DNA of 64,000 nt, from contig NZ_JANTYS010000027.1 of assembly GCF_024808255.1 (NCBI RefSeq), positions 20,341 through 84,340 on the forward strand. Direction: 5' to 3'. How positions within the stretch are numbered: the first letter of the stretch is position 1; the number at the start of each line of letters is the position of its first letter. The position numbers and the translations under genes were made by a program. The stretch is from Mucilaginibacter dorajii (GTDB lineage: Bacteria > Bacteroidota > Bacteroidia > Sphingobacteriales > Sphingobacteriaceae). Positions 33,746 through 43,000 of this stretch are shown here, piece by piece. Below the pieces are notes generated by a model, which made no database searches, had not been told where the DNA came from, and saw nothing but the letters and a program-made list of their open reading frames with translations.

Positions 33746-34468
33746 ATGGATAACCATTTAACAGCACATCGGCAGGAGATCGTAAACGATGGCTTTACCG
33801 TTATCAACGGAATTTATACCAATGCCGAAGTTAAAAGCATCCTTGACGTAATAGCATCGGCAAACCAAAGCAACCCTGCCTTCCGCAAAACCGACGATCT
33901 GTTTGCCATCAGGCAATTTTTAAAGGAATTACCGCAGGTAGTTCCTTTAATTTTTAATGATAAACTAAAAGCGATCATCACCGCGCTTTTTGATCAGGAC
34001 TATTTTGTTACCAAATCCATCTACTTTGATAAGCCGGAACTAAGCAATTGGTTTGTTGCCTGGCACCAGGATTTAACCATTGTGGTGGATAAGAAAACGG
34101 ACGTTGAAGGCTATGGCCCATGGACGGTTAAACAAAATCAATTCGGTGTGCAGCCACCGTTACCCATCCTCAAGGATAACTTTACTATCCGCATTCATCT
34201 GGATGACACCAACGAAGCTAACGGAGCTTTAAAAGCGATCACAGGCTCTCACTTGAAAGACATCTACCGACCAGAGACTATCGATTGGAATATCGAAACA
34301 GAAACCACCTGCAATGTAAATGCCGGCGGCTTCATGATTATGCGCCCCTTATTGCTCCATGCATCCAACCGAACCACCAATAATCAAAAGCGCAGGGTAG
34401 TGCATATTGAATTTAGCAGGGCTGATTTGGATGGCGGATTGGGCTGGGCGGAGAAACTTACGTTTTGA
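33746..34468 (+). CDS. Phytanoyl-CoA dioxygenase (PhyH) family protein
   Basis: A 240-residue Fe(II)/2-oxoglutarate-dependent oxygenase. The metal triad is visible: His107 and Asp109 in AWHQD and His205 in PLLLHAS, with Arg in the KRRVVHIEF strand as the 2-oxoglutarate partner. HLDDTNEANGALKAITGSH is the typical PhyH core. The substrate is not predictable. It starts 10 bp after ccmF and could be co-transcribed with it. Confidence 0.9.
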   Translation: MDNHLTAHRQEIVNDGFTVINGIYTNAEVKSILDVIASANQSNPAFRKTDDLFAIRQFLKELPQVVPLIFNDKLKAIITALFDQDYFVTKSIYFDKPELSNWFVAWHQDLTIVVDKKTDVEGYGPWTVKQNQFGVQPPLPILKDNFTIRIHLDDTNEANGALKAITGSHLKDIYRPETIDWNIETETTCNVNAGGFMIMRPLLLHASNRTTNNQKRRVVHIEFSRADLDGGLGWAEKLTF

Positions 34469-34536
34469 TTGTTAAAAGTTGTAGATAAATAAAATCAAAT
34501 TTTGTTTTAAAACACTTTTAGGGCGTACCGTTATTG

Positions 34537-35241
34537 TTAATTTCTCTGCCATGGATCTTTCAAAGTACCATAGTTTACGCCTTGGTCGATAAAGCATCTT
34601 TTAAGCATGTCGAATTTTTGGGTACAATATTCACCTACTGTAAGTTTGTTATGCATCGATCTGTATTGTTTACATTCAAAACAGATCTCAAGGAAATCAA
34701 TTACCTTCCCCTCTTTATTTAAAAATATAAAGGCGTTATGAGGTTCATAGCAAGTGTGTCCCATAGTCGCAAAATCTTTTAATTGTACTTTATAGTCGGT
34801 ATTGAAAATAATTTCGGTCAGCCGGTTTATAGCAGCAAAGTCCATTACCTTGTGCTCTATAAGGGTAGAGTAATCCAACTGATTTTGATGAATAACTAAT
34901 CCTAAAGCTTTTTTGCCGGTTATATGCCCTTTGTACGATGGGGCGGATACTTCGTTTCCCGCATAGGAAACAGCCAGGACTTTAACGGCCTTAGAATACG
35001 GATACATTTTTAACCGTTGTTGAATAGTATACTTATTGGTGAAAACACAGTTGTCAAACCAAGGCTTATATCCTTCAAAAGATTCGCGCGAATAACTTAC
35101 CCCAGGTTCCCGATGTTTAACTTTTAAATTGCTTTTTATAATTTTATTTGTGGTATCAGGGCGATTATTTATACTGTTATTGACTGCGTAACAACTTAAA
35201 TTCAAAAACAAAAATAAGCAGGAGAATAATTTAGGTTTCAT
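34537..35241 (-). CDS. Exported hypothetical protein
   Basis: A 234-residue protein with a signal peptide or lipoprotein-like start (MKPKLFSCLFLFLNLSCYA). The C-terminal third has a conserved-looking pattern: MGHTCYEPHNAFIFLNKEGKVIDFLEICFECKQYR. The Cys of GHTCYEP and the CFEC pair could form a metal site or disulfide. I do not recognise a named family. The frame opens at 35289; the ATG at 35241 is chosen because the signal peptide begins there. Convergent with the PhyH-like gene. Confidence 0.72.
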   Translation of the reverse strand: MKPKLFSCLFLFLNLSCYAVNNSINNRPDTTNKIIKSNLKVKHREPGVSYSRESFEGYKPWFDNCVFTNKYTIQQRLKMYPYSKAVKVLAVSYAGNEVSAPSYKGHITGKKALGLVIHQNQLDYSTLIEHKVMDFAAINRLTEIIFNTDYKVQLKDFATMGHTCYEPHNAFIFLNKEGKVIDFLEICFECKQYRSMHNKLTVGEYCTQKFDMLKRCFIDQGVNYGTLKDPWQRN

Positions 35242-35367
35242 TTGTACAATGTAGCGAAAAGGGAGTTGCTTTTCAAAACTGTAGATCAAACGTGGTATTT
35301 AGCCAACTATTGATTTAAATAAGGTTTGATTAGAAACCGCTCTTTGCGCTTTAGTTTAAATATGAAA

Positions 35368-36288
35368 TCACCTCTTCAAAAACGCTGCTATCTTCGCGTT
35401 AACCGAATCTGGTTTTTCTAAAAAGGGCAGATGCGCGGCATCGGTCACCGGGAAAAAATCTACTTTCAAAACGCTACGTATCGAATCGCTAAACCTAAAA
35501 GGCACCGTTTGGTCGTCCTTACCCCATATTAGCAGCACCTGCTTGTTGGTACTGTTTAAGCAGGCATTACTTTGACGGCCTTGCACATTATAATCATACA
35601 TGGTTGATACCAGGGCGTTCCTGAAACCTTTAAAACGCATTTGTGGCAGGTAACGTTTTTCCCAGCCGGGGTATTGTTTGGGGTATTTAAAATCGGTAAC
35701 CTGCCCTTTAGCGCGCTTTTCGGAATTTACGGCTTCGTTATACATTGTTAAAAACCTGGGAGCGTTTGGGTTTTGGTTTTGGTACGCCGGATCAATAAGT
35801 ATAACTTTGTTCACAACATCGGGGTGAGCACAGGTAAAGTTGGTGATGATGGCACCACCAAAGGATACACCGGCAAGGTTAACTTTGCCCTGTAGCTTTA
35901 AGCCGCTAATGAGTTCAAGCAACTGGTTGTTGTAAAGTTCTTTATCATAAGTAAGGTTGGGCCTGTCAGAATATCCGCGGCCGTACATATCATAGCGTAA
36001 TACTTTATATCCTTTGCTAACAAGATATTCATAAGTGCCATCCCATATATAATACGGAACGCTGAAGCCATGAACAAGTATTACTACCTCACCATTTTCG
36101 GGGCCTTTAAGTTCATAATGGGTAATTCCTTTGCTTAGTTTAATGAAACTACCAGGAATATCTTTACGATCTGCATCGGTTAATATTCTTTTTTCTTTAT
36201 TGTTACTTTCATAAAAGCCGTACAATATCAAAGAGGCCGCCCCAACCAGGAATATTAAAATTATTATGCTTACTTTAAGTATTTTCAT
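35368..36288 (-). CDS. Alpha/beta hydrolase, membrane-anchored
   Basis: A 306-residue hydrolase. An N-terminal helix (about 5-25) is followed by the fold: VVILVHGFSVPYYIWDG (oxyanion region), YDMYGRGYSDRP, the nucleophile elbow GVSFGG, VLLIWGKDDQTVPF (acid) and DAAHLPFLEKPD (His). This is the pattern of small ester or C-C bond hydrolases; substrate unknown. The N-terminal helix probably anchors it to the membrane or exports it. Confidence 0.9.
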   Translation of the reverse strand: MKILKVSIIILIFLVGAASLILYGFYESNNKEKRILTDADRKDIPGSFIKLSKGITHYELKGPENGEVVILVHGFSVPYYIWDGTYEYLVSKGYKVLRYDMYGRGYSDRPNLTYDKELYNNQLLELISGLKLQGKVNLAGVSFGGAIITNFTCAHPDVVNKVILIDPAYQNQNPNAPRFLTMYNEAVNSEKRAKGQVTDFKYPKQYPGWEKRYLPQMRFKGFRNALVSTMYDYNVQGRQSNACLNSTNKQVLLIWGKDDQTVPFRFSDSIRSVLKVDFFPVTDAAHLPFLEKPDSVNAKIAAFLKR

Positions 36289-36368
36289 GAGGTATTAGAT
36301 GATGTTTACTAAAATACAGAAATATTTAATTGGTAATTAGCCAATTAAAACATTAATTGAAAAATTAT

Positions 36369-37151
36369 ATGCGCTTAACATTCATAGGATCTGGCCATGT
36401 TGCAACCCATATGGCGGCTGCTTTTAAAAATGCAGGCCACCGTATTATGCAAGTTTACAGTCCTAATTTGCATAATGCCTCTTTACTGGCCTACCACGTA
36501 GGTGCCGATGCCACCAATGAGCTAACCGGTATTAATGCCGATACCGATCTGTTTATCATTTCGGTGAAAGACGATGTGATAGAACAGGTTGCCCAAACGC
36601 TGGCCAAACATCAAAAACCAATGGTGCACACATCCGGTTCAACCAGTATAGATGTATTGATAAAATATACTGATAAAGCCGGTGTACTTTATCCCCTGCA
36701 AACGTTCAGCAAAACACGCGAAGTTGATTTTATCAACGTTCCGCTTTGTATCGAAGCCGTAAATGGTAGTATGTATACTGATTTAGAGCAGCTTGCGGCC
36801 ACTGTAAGTAACCATATTTACAGCATTAACTCTGCCGGGCGAAAAATATTGCACCTTGCCGCAGTTTTTGCATGTAATTTCCCCAATTATTTGTACGGTG
36901 TGGCACAACAACTACTGGCCGACCATCAGATGGACTTTAATTTACTGCGACCGCTCATATTAGAGACAGCCCAAAAGGTGCAGCAGCAAGTGCCAACAAG
37001 CGTACAAACCGGCCCGGCGGTACGTAATGATCAAACAACAATGGCTGTACATTTGCAATTACTTCATCGTGAGCCTCAAATGCAGGAAATCTATACCTTA
37101 TTAAGTCAGGGTATTATCAAAAACAACATTGATGGGCACGGGGATAAGTAA
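36369..37151 (+). CDS. Rossmann-like and DUF2520 domain protein
   Basis: A 260-residue protein. The N-terminal half is a dinucleotide fold (MRLTFIGSGHVATHMAAAFKNAGH, then DLFIISVKDDVI, then MVHTSGSTSID). The second half is the DUF2520 helical domain (AGRKILHLAAVFACNFPNYLYGVAQQLL, then TGPAVRNDQTTM). The layout resembles ProC-like reductases, but activity is undefined. Start at the ATG at 36369; the TTG at 36357 lacks family support. Ferredoxin follows 19 bp later. Confidence 0.88.
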   Translation: MRLTFIGSGHVATHMAAAFKNAGHRIMQVYSPNLHNASLLAYHVGADATNELTGINADTDLFIISVKDDVIEQVAQTLAKHQKPMVHTSGSTSIDVLIKYTDKAGVLYPLQTFSKTREVDFINVPLCIEAVNGSMYTDLEQLAATVSNHIYSINSAGRKILHLAAVFACNFPNYLYGVAQQLLADHQMDFNLLRPLILETAQKVQQQVPTSVQTGPAVRNDQTTMAVHLQLLHREPQMQEIYTLLSQGIIKNNIDGHGDK

Positions 37152-37157
37152 TTTTGT

Positions 37158-37165
37158 TACTTTTG
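37158..37165 (+). promoter_or_regulatory. -7 element abutting the ferredoxin start codon
   Basis: TACTTTTG, a full TAnnTTTG match, ends 5 bases before the ATG at 37171 and overlaps the space after the DUF2520 gene. Another candidate for a leaderless mRNA. Confidence 0.55.
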
Positions 37166-37170
37166 CCTAA

Positions 37171-37503
37171 ATGAACATTTTTAAAGTAAAGATAAATTTC
37201 GAGGAAAAAGGGCACGAGACCATCGAACTGCCAATAGCCGAGGGAGAATCTGTTTTAGACGTATGCCTGGAGAATGGCATTGAATTGCAGCACAATTGCG
37301 GTGGCGTTTGCGGATGCAGTACCTGCCATATTTATGTAAATAAAGGGATGGATAACATCCAGGAAATTTCTGATAAAGAAGAAGATTTTATTGACAGGGC
37401 AGTTAATCCGCGCATCACCTCACGCCTGGGTTGCCAGTGTGTAATTATTGATGGTGATATTGAAGTAACCCTGCCAGATCAGTCGGGCTTTATGGGGCAC
37501 TAA
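37171..37503 (+). CDS. 2Fe-2S ferredoxin, adrenodoxin type
   Basis: A 110-residue electron carrier. The cluster motif is NCGGVCGCSTCH, giving CxxxxxCxxC, with the fourth ligand in LGCQC. SEKEEDFIDRA-like (DKEEDFIDRA) matches the Isc-type ferredoxin loop. Ferredoxins of this type serve Fe-S cluster assembly, and IscX is encoded next, 106 bp downstream, which supports that role. Confidence 0.93.
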   Translation: MNIFKVKINFEEKGHETIELPIAEGESVLDVCLENGIELQHNCGGVCGCSTCHIYVNKGMDNIQEISDKEEDFIDRAVNPRITSRLGCQCVIIDGDIEVTLPDQSGFMGH

Positions 37504-37507
37504 ACAG

Positions 37508-37602
37508 GTTTCACGTTCAACGTTATACGTTTTACGTTTGCCCGCAGAGTAATATTAAAAATTAAGAGATAACGTATTGCGTAAAACGTACCGCGTATAA
37601 CC
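37508..37602. repeat. Imperfect inverted repeat between ferredoxin and iscX
   Basis: TATACGTTTTACGT-type sequence at 37508-37537 pairs imperfectly with ACGTATTGCGTAAAACGTA at 37571-37602. It may be a dispersed hairpin element; it ends 8 bases before the iscX start. Confidence 0.55.
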
Positions 37603-37609
37603 TAAAAAA

Positions 37610-37852
37610 ATGAGCGATAATAAATTTGCCTTACCCATTCACTGGAACGATTACGAAGATATTGCCATGGAGCTTTACGAAAAGTTTGGCGATGATTTTA
37701 ATGAATCGAAGATATACCGCATCCGTTTTACCGAACTGCTGGAGTGGGTATTAAGCCTGCCTAACTTTGCCGGTACAAAAGAACAGTCAAACGAAGGCCA
37801 CCTGGAGCAGATCCAATCGGCCTGGGTATATGAGTGGCGGGATAACCAATAA
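37610..37852 (+). CDS. iscX: Fe-S cluster assembly protein IscX
   Basis: An 80-residue acidic helical protein matching IscX/YfhJ: IHWNDYEDIAMELYEKFGD, then RFTELLEWVLSLPNFAG, then LEQIQSAWVYEWRDN. IscX binds the cysteine desulfurase IscS and modulates cluster assembly. Length is usual for the family (about 66 plus a short N-terminal extension). Its neighbour is the ferredoxin gene. Confidence 0.92.
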   Translation: MSDNKFALPIHWNDYEDIAMELYEKFGDDFNESKIYRIRFTELLEWVLSLPNFAGTKEQSNEGHLEQIQSAWVYEWRDNQ

Positions 37853-37950
37853 TTTAGTTGGCAGTTAACAGCCGGCAGTTTGCAGTTTATCAGTGCAATC
37901 GCCTTTAATAATCGGTGTAATCACAATAAAAATCAGTGTAATCATAATTA

Positions 37951-38472
37951 ATGGAGTCATTTTTACATAAGTTAAAAGATATAACCACCTTTATTTTTGA
38001 TGTGGACGGCGTGCTTACCGATGGTTCGGTTTTTGTAACCGATGGCGGCGAACAAAGCCGTGCTTTCAATATCAAAGATGGTTACGCCTTGCAGTTGGCT
38101 GTTAAATGCGGATATAACGTGTGTGCCATATCTGGCAGCCGGTCAAAAAGTGCCATTTACCGTTTAAACAGCCTTGGGATACAGGATGTGTATATGGGCA
38201 CGCATACCAAATCGCAAAGGTTTAAAATTTACCTGGAAGAGAAAGCCATCATAGCTACCAATGTATTATACATGGGCGATGATATTCCCGATCTGGAAGT
38301 GATGAAGCTTGCCGGTTTAGCAGTTTGCCCGGCTGATGCGGTTGAAGAAATAAAAGCCGTAAGCGCTTACGTATCGCCATACGGTGGAGGCAGGGGCTGT
38401 GCCCGCGACATTATCGAAAAGGTACTTAAAGTGCAGGACCGATGGATGAGCGAGCAGGCGTATAGCTGGTAA
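37951..38472 (+). CDS. kdsC: KDO-8-phosphate phosphatase family HAD hydrolase
   Basis: A 173-residue type C0 HAD phosphatase. Motif 1 is FDVDGVLTDG (nucleophile and general acid Asp), motif 2 AISGSRS, motif 3 the region after YMGTHTKSQ, and motif 4 MGDDIPDLEVM. GGGRGCARDIIEKVL is typical of KdsC. It should release phosphate from KDO-8-P in lipopolysaccharide core synthesis. It lies 98 bp after iscX; the Maf gene follows after a repeat. Confidence 0.9.
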   Translation: MESFLHKLKDITTFIFDVDGVLTDGSVFVTDGGEQSRAFNIKDGYALQLAVKCGYNVCAISGSRSKSAIYRLNSLGIQDVYMGTHTKSQRFKIYLEEKAIIATNVLYMGDDIPDLEVMKLAGLAVCPADAVEEIKAVSAYVSPYGGGRGCARDIIEKVLKVQDRWMSEQAYSW

Positions 38473-38480
38473 GCTTTTGA

Positions 38481-38572
38481 GTTCATGGATCATAGTTGAT
38501 GGTTCATGGCAATAGCAACATTTGGCTAAAGAGCGAATTTTACTATGAACTATGAACCATCAACTATGAACC
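38481..38572. repeat. Inverted repeat with ATAGTTGATGGTTCAT arms
   Basis: The left arm (38481-38507) and right arm (38545-38572) are near-perfect complements (ATAGTTGATGGTTCAT / ATGAACCATCAACTAT). The right arm supplies the upstream in-frame ATG and first seven codons of the maf frame, so the true maf start is probably after it. Confidence 0.7.
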
Positions 38573-39141
38573 AATCGATTCCCAAAATCATTCTTGCATC
38601 AAAATCGCCGCGCAGACAGGAACTTTTGCGCTTGATGGACCTGGATTTTGAGGTGGTGCTGAAAGAGGTTGATGAATCATACCCCGATGGCTTAACCCCA
38701 CAGGAGGTGGCCGTATACATCGCGCGTAAAAAGGCCGAGGCGTTTGACCAAACGGTAGGGGATGAGGTAGTACTTACTGCCGATACCATTGTTTGTGTTG
38801 ATGGGCTGATACTGGGAAAACCCGAAACCCCGCAACACGCCATCGAAATGCTGCAGATTTTATCTGGCAAAGTGCATTTGGTAGTTACAGGAGTTTGCCT
38901 GTTATATAAAAACAAATACAACAGCTTTTTTGATGTATCTGAAGTGTTCTTTCGGCAGATGAGCCTGGAGGAGATTAGCAGCTACGTTGAGCAGTATAAT
39001 CCGCTTGATAAGGCCGGTTCATACGGTATCCAGGAGCGGATTGGGCTTATCGGTATCGAAAAAATTCAAGGCTCATACACCAATGTGGTAGGGCTCCCTA
39101 CCGAGAAATTATATGCTCAATTAATTAATTTAAATAAGTAA
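38566..39141 (+). CDS. maf: Maf-like nucleoside triphosphate pyrophosphatase
   Basis: A 191-residue house-cleaning pyrophosphatase. Motifs: ILASKSPRRQELL (phosphate-binding), EVDESYPDGLTPQEVA, TADTIVCVDGLILGKP (catalytic Asp) and YNPLDKAGSYGIQ. YhdE-type Maf proteins hydrolyse dTTP/UTP and modified bases. The frame is open from an ATG at 38545, but this is inside a dispersed inverted repeat and adds only MNYEPST, so I use the second ATG at 38566. Confidence 0.93.
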   Translation: MNQSIPKIILASKSPRRQELLRLMDLDFEVVLKEVDESYPDGLTPQEVAVYIARKKAEAFDQTVGDEVVLTADTIVCVDGLILGKPETPQHAIEMLQILSGKVHLVVTGVCLLYKNKYNSFFDVSEVFFRQMSLEEISSYVEQYNPLDKAGSYGIQERIGLIGIEKIQGSYTNVVGLPTEKLYAQLINLNK

Positions 39142-39206
39142 TTTTAAATTAAACCTTTCGTTTTTCGGTAGTCTAACAGTTAAATATATAAGGGAGCGAA
39201 TTTGTC

Positions 39207-39872
39207 ATGAAAAAAATTATTAACCTGGGGCTGGTGGTATTGCTGGTATCCGCCCTGTCTGCTTGCAGCAGCTACAACTATTACACCGCAGCAAGAAACA
39301 AAACCGATCTTTCGTCTTACCGCACCTTTACCTGGCTTGCACCCGATATGCAAACCGATAAGGCCGGCGCGTTGGTGAAAAAAGAAATTGGCGACGAAGC
39401 GGTAAAAAATGCAACCATTGCCGCTTTACAAGCCAAAGGACTAAAGCTGGTAGATAACAACAGCAATCCCGATTTGATTGTAAGTTATTCAACCCTTACC
39501 GGTCGCGGTATGAAAACCGAATTTTATCCCTCTTACTATGGTGGTCTTTACACCGGCTGGGGCTGGGGTGGCTACGGTGGCTGGGGTTATCGTTCGTTTT
39601 ATGGCTACGGCGGTTTTGGTTACGGACCGGGATGGGGCTGGGGTGGTTATGGTGGTGGTTCATATGCCAGGGTGCCCTACAAAGAAGGCACGCTGATTAT
39701 TGACATGATTGACCGTAACAGCAGGCAACTGGTATGGCGCGGCTTTGGCGTAGGTGAACTGCATAATCCTAAAACAACTATCAAAGAACTACCTAAAGTA
39801 GTAAACGGCGTAATCGATCAACTACAATTAATTCCGGCGCATCCTCAGCTTCCTGCTCCTAAAAAAGCCTAA
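39207..39872 (+). CDS. DUF4136 lipoprotein with Gly-Trp-Tyr-rich insert
   Basis: A 221-residue lipoprotein (LVSALSAC, Cys20). Residues 33-98 and 160-210 match DUF4136 (LSSYRTFTWLAPDMQ, then NPDLIVSYSTLTG, then GTLIIDMIDRNSRQLVWRGFG). The middle is a low-complexity stretch of G, Y and W (about 105-152: YTGWGWGGYGGWGY and similar). Function unknown; it probably stays in the outer membrane facing the periplasm. A terminator follows. Confidence 0.87.
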   Translation: MKKIINLGLVVLLVSALSACSSYNYYTAARNKTDLSSYRTFTWLAPDMQTDKAGALVKKEIGDEAVKNATIAALQAKGLKLVDNNSNPDLIVSYSTLTGRGMKTEFYPSYYGGLYTGWGWGGYGGWGYRSFYGYGGFGYGPGWGWGGYGGGSYARVPYKEGTLIIDMIDRNSRQLVWRGFGVGELHNPKTTIKELPKVVNGVIDQLQLIPAHPQLPAPKKA

Positions 39873-39910
39873 GACTGTGCCCAGTTAATAATTAACCAAT
39901 ATCATAAAAA

Positions 39911-39940
39911 AACCTTTGGGCTTGCCCAAAGGTTTTTTTA
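39911..39940 (+). terminator. Rho-independent terminator
   Basis: A perfect 10-bp stem (AACCTTTGGG / CCCAAAGGTT) with a 4-base loop and a run of seven T. It closes the DUF4136 gene and abuts the heptamer array. Confidence 0.85.
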
Positions 39941-40033
39941 TCCTTTATCCTTTATCCTTTATCCTTTATCCTTTATCCTTTATCCTTTATCCTTTATCCT
40001 TTATCCTTTATCCTTTATCCTTTATCCTTTATC
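39940..40033. repeat. Heptamer tandem array, ATCCTTT x about 13
   Basis: About 13.4 uninterrupted copies of the 7-mer ATCCTTT. It starts directly after the terminator T-run and ends at the stop codon (TAG at 40036-40034) of the convergent T9SS protein gene. Non-triplet unit, perfect copies: a recent or still active array. Confidence 0.95.
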
Positions 40034-43000
40034 CTATTTCTTTAAAAGTTTAACTTTTCCCAGCAAATTTCCATCTCCTCCTTTTAACTCAACAATGTAA
40101 ATTCCGGGTTTGAATTGCGACACGTTTTCGTTCCATGCGCTGCTATCTGATGTTTTTTGCATCACCAATGATCCGGTAGCATCATAAATGTTTAATTTAT
40201 AAGATGATGTTGCCGCGTTAGTTTTGCCATAAGTTACATTGATGTTAAGTGTCTCGGTTGTGGGATTAGGGTAAATGCTAAACATGCCTTCATTACCGGT
40301 TTTGTCATAATAAATATTCACAGGATTTGAATAGGTGATATTGCCAAACAGGTCAACCTGTTTTAAACGATATATGTTATTGCCTGTAATTGGTGTTTTA
40401 TCGGTATACTTATAAATGGTACCACCGTTGCTCTGTATATTGTAAAGCGGAGAATAACCGGTACCGTTTGCCTGCTGCTTTTCGAGGGTGAAAAAATAGT
40501 TGTTTCCTTCATTGAGCGTTCTCCAGGTTAATAACACACCATCAGCTGCTTTTTGCGCGGTAAATGTTGCTAATTGATATTTAGATGTGGGTACCTGGTT
40601 GATGGATAACTCAAAGCGGTTTGCGCCAAAGGTGCTGGTATCGGTTGTTATTAGGTTAAAGGCATAGGTTTTGTACTTGCCAATGTCTAAGGAGTCCTTT
40701 TTTAATTTATCGACCAGGTAAACTTTATACTTTATGGTATCGATATTTTGGATATCGACCAGGTCGATATGATACATGCCGCTGCTTTTGGCGTTTACAA
40801 ACAACTTAACTTTTTTGCCTTTTTGCGCGTAATCTGCCAATTGATTTATTCCTGTTCTTACACCATCGGCAGAAAAGCTGGACATGTAAACTTTTGGCAA
40901 CAACCCATCTAAATCGAAGGCATCCTCGGAGGAATTGAAGTTGTCATTCCAGTTTTTACTGAAATAAATCCCGCATTGTGTATTAGTTATGCTATCCTTT
41001 GTCAGTTGCAGATGTAATCCTGCTAAAGGTGTTTGAACAGCGGCAGCACTAAAGCTTCTGTTGAGTATAGTAATATCACCTTTTGTGCTCATGATCATAG
41101 CGGGAGTAGTGGTATTGGTGATGGCAGGATATTTTACTTTTTGATCTTCCTTAAAAGTTATAGTTTGCCCGGTATTAGTGGCATCTACAATAAAGCCCTG
41201 ACCGCTCACAATGTACTTACTTGCCCTGGTATTGGATGTAGTGCTATCTTTAGCGTTATAAGAAATATAGGTTTGCCCTGGTGCGTTTAGTTCCCAAAAC
41301 ACTGGGCTTATAGGGTTAGTTGTAACATTGTAATTATCTGCGTATACCGTTTTTAAATTGATGGTACTGGCGTAAGGATTGCCTACCTGGTTATAGCCAG
41401 ATATAGCCGATCCGGTACCTGTATGATAAGGTATTGCAGTAGTGCCGGTATTCCAGAATTTTACGGCAACAGTTCCCTGGTTTAAATAGCCTGTAGCTGT
41501 AACGGTAGTGTTTTCGGGAACCCGTGATGCGGCGGTTGACGTACTGCTGTTATCGCCTATAAAGTATAACAGATAGCTGTTACCCACCGGTATAGAAACG
41601 TTTGCAACCTGCACAGGCGGTTTGCCCGATATGGTAGTTACTGTTGAGCCGGTTATGCTTTGTATGCCAACATTTTTACCGGCTACAAATGAAGTATTAT
41701 TGGTTGTACGGCTTTCGTCATACAGGTACAAAGTGGGATTTGGGTTAGTTATTGAAAAACCTGCCCCCGGGCCTCCGGTTGCGGCACCATTGTAAGTAGT
41801 GCCATTAAAGGTTTGCGAGGTACTTAAGTAACCAAGGCCCAGGTTGCCGCCGCCTGCATTGTTTGAGTTCGCATTTACCGGCGAAGAAATCAGCCTGTAA
41901 CCCCTGAACGTTGTGCCGCCCCCTGTTATATAACGTTGTACATTTACACTGCCATTAATTATAGCCCCAGTTGGTAAGGCAGTAACCGTAGCTGTTGACG
42001 TGGCGTCAGACATTAGCGTTAAAAGGCCATTTGTTTGTAACGTGGTGCCCCCGGTTTTTATTTGCATAGCCCCCACACTTGATATAGAAAAGCCGCCGCT
42101 GCCTGCAAATGAAGGAGTTCCTGTTGCGCCGCCGGTAAATACAAGATTGTTGAAATTTGTAATATCGCTGCTTGTGCTGTTGGTTAATACCGGTGATGCC
42201 GATGTGAAATAGGTTGTATTTGTAGCTACCGGAGAAGTAGCTGTGGGGTCGCTCGCCAAAGGGGCTTGTGCAAAGTACCCGGTATTGTTGTAATTGCCCC
42301 CAATGGATATATTGCCAGATGCCATGTTCATGGTGCCATCGTTATTTAAGTTACCCCCTATGGTTGTAGTACCCGCGCCGCCTGTAATAGTTGCCGCTGC
42401 ATTATTTTGCCAGTTTGTGCCAATTGTGGTTGTGGTGCTGGCATTTGCAAAAGTAGCGTTGATAGCCGTGGTGAATGTCGAGTCTGTTTTTAAAGAGCCC
42501 GCGGTGCTGCCTAAACCAATTACCGCGGTACCCGTGCCATTAATGATCAGGTTATCATAGTTTGAACCTGAATTAATAGTTGGGCCGCCCGGGCCAAAAC
42601 CTTTTAAAGAGCTGGTATAAATAGTTGGGCTTGCCCCTGTGTAAATTACAGTGATTTTACCTCCAGATGTTCCTGTACCGTCAAAATTGATCGTAGCTTT
42701 ATTAAAGGTTCCATTTTGCGGCAGCGACGTAGCAGTACCTAACGCATTGGCATTGCTAAGCGTTAAGGTGGGGCTGCTTTTAACCCCCGCGGAGTTTAAC
42801 GCGTCGATAGTAAAATATCCTGCGTTGCTGGAGTTAACCCCACTGATTGCTGTAAAGGCTATTTGACCGGTTAATGCCATACTACCGGCTTGTAGCCTAA
42901 ATGCACAGCCATTTTGTAGCGCGGTATTCATGTAAATAGCAATGTTGCCGCTAACATTGAGGTTTTTAACCTCCGAAAAAAGGAAGTTATAATTTGTTGT

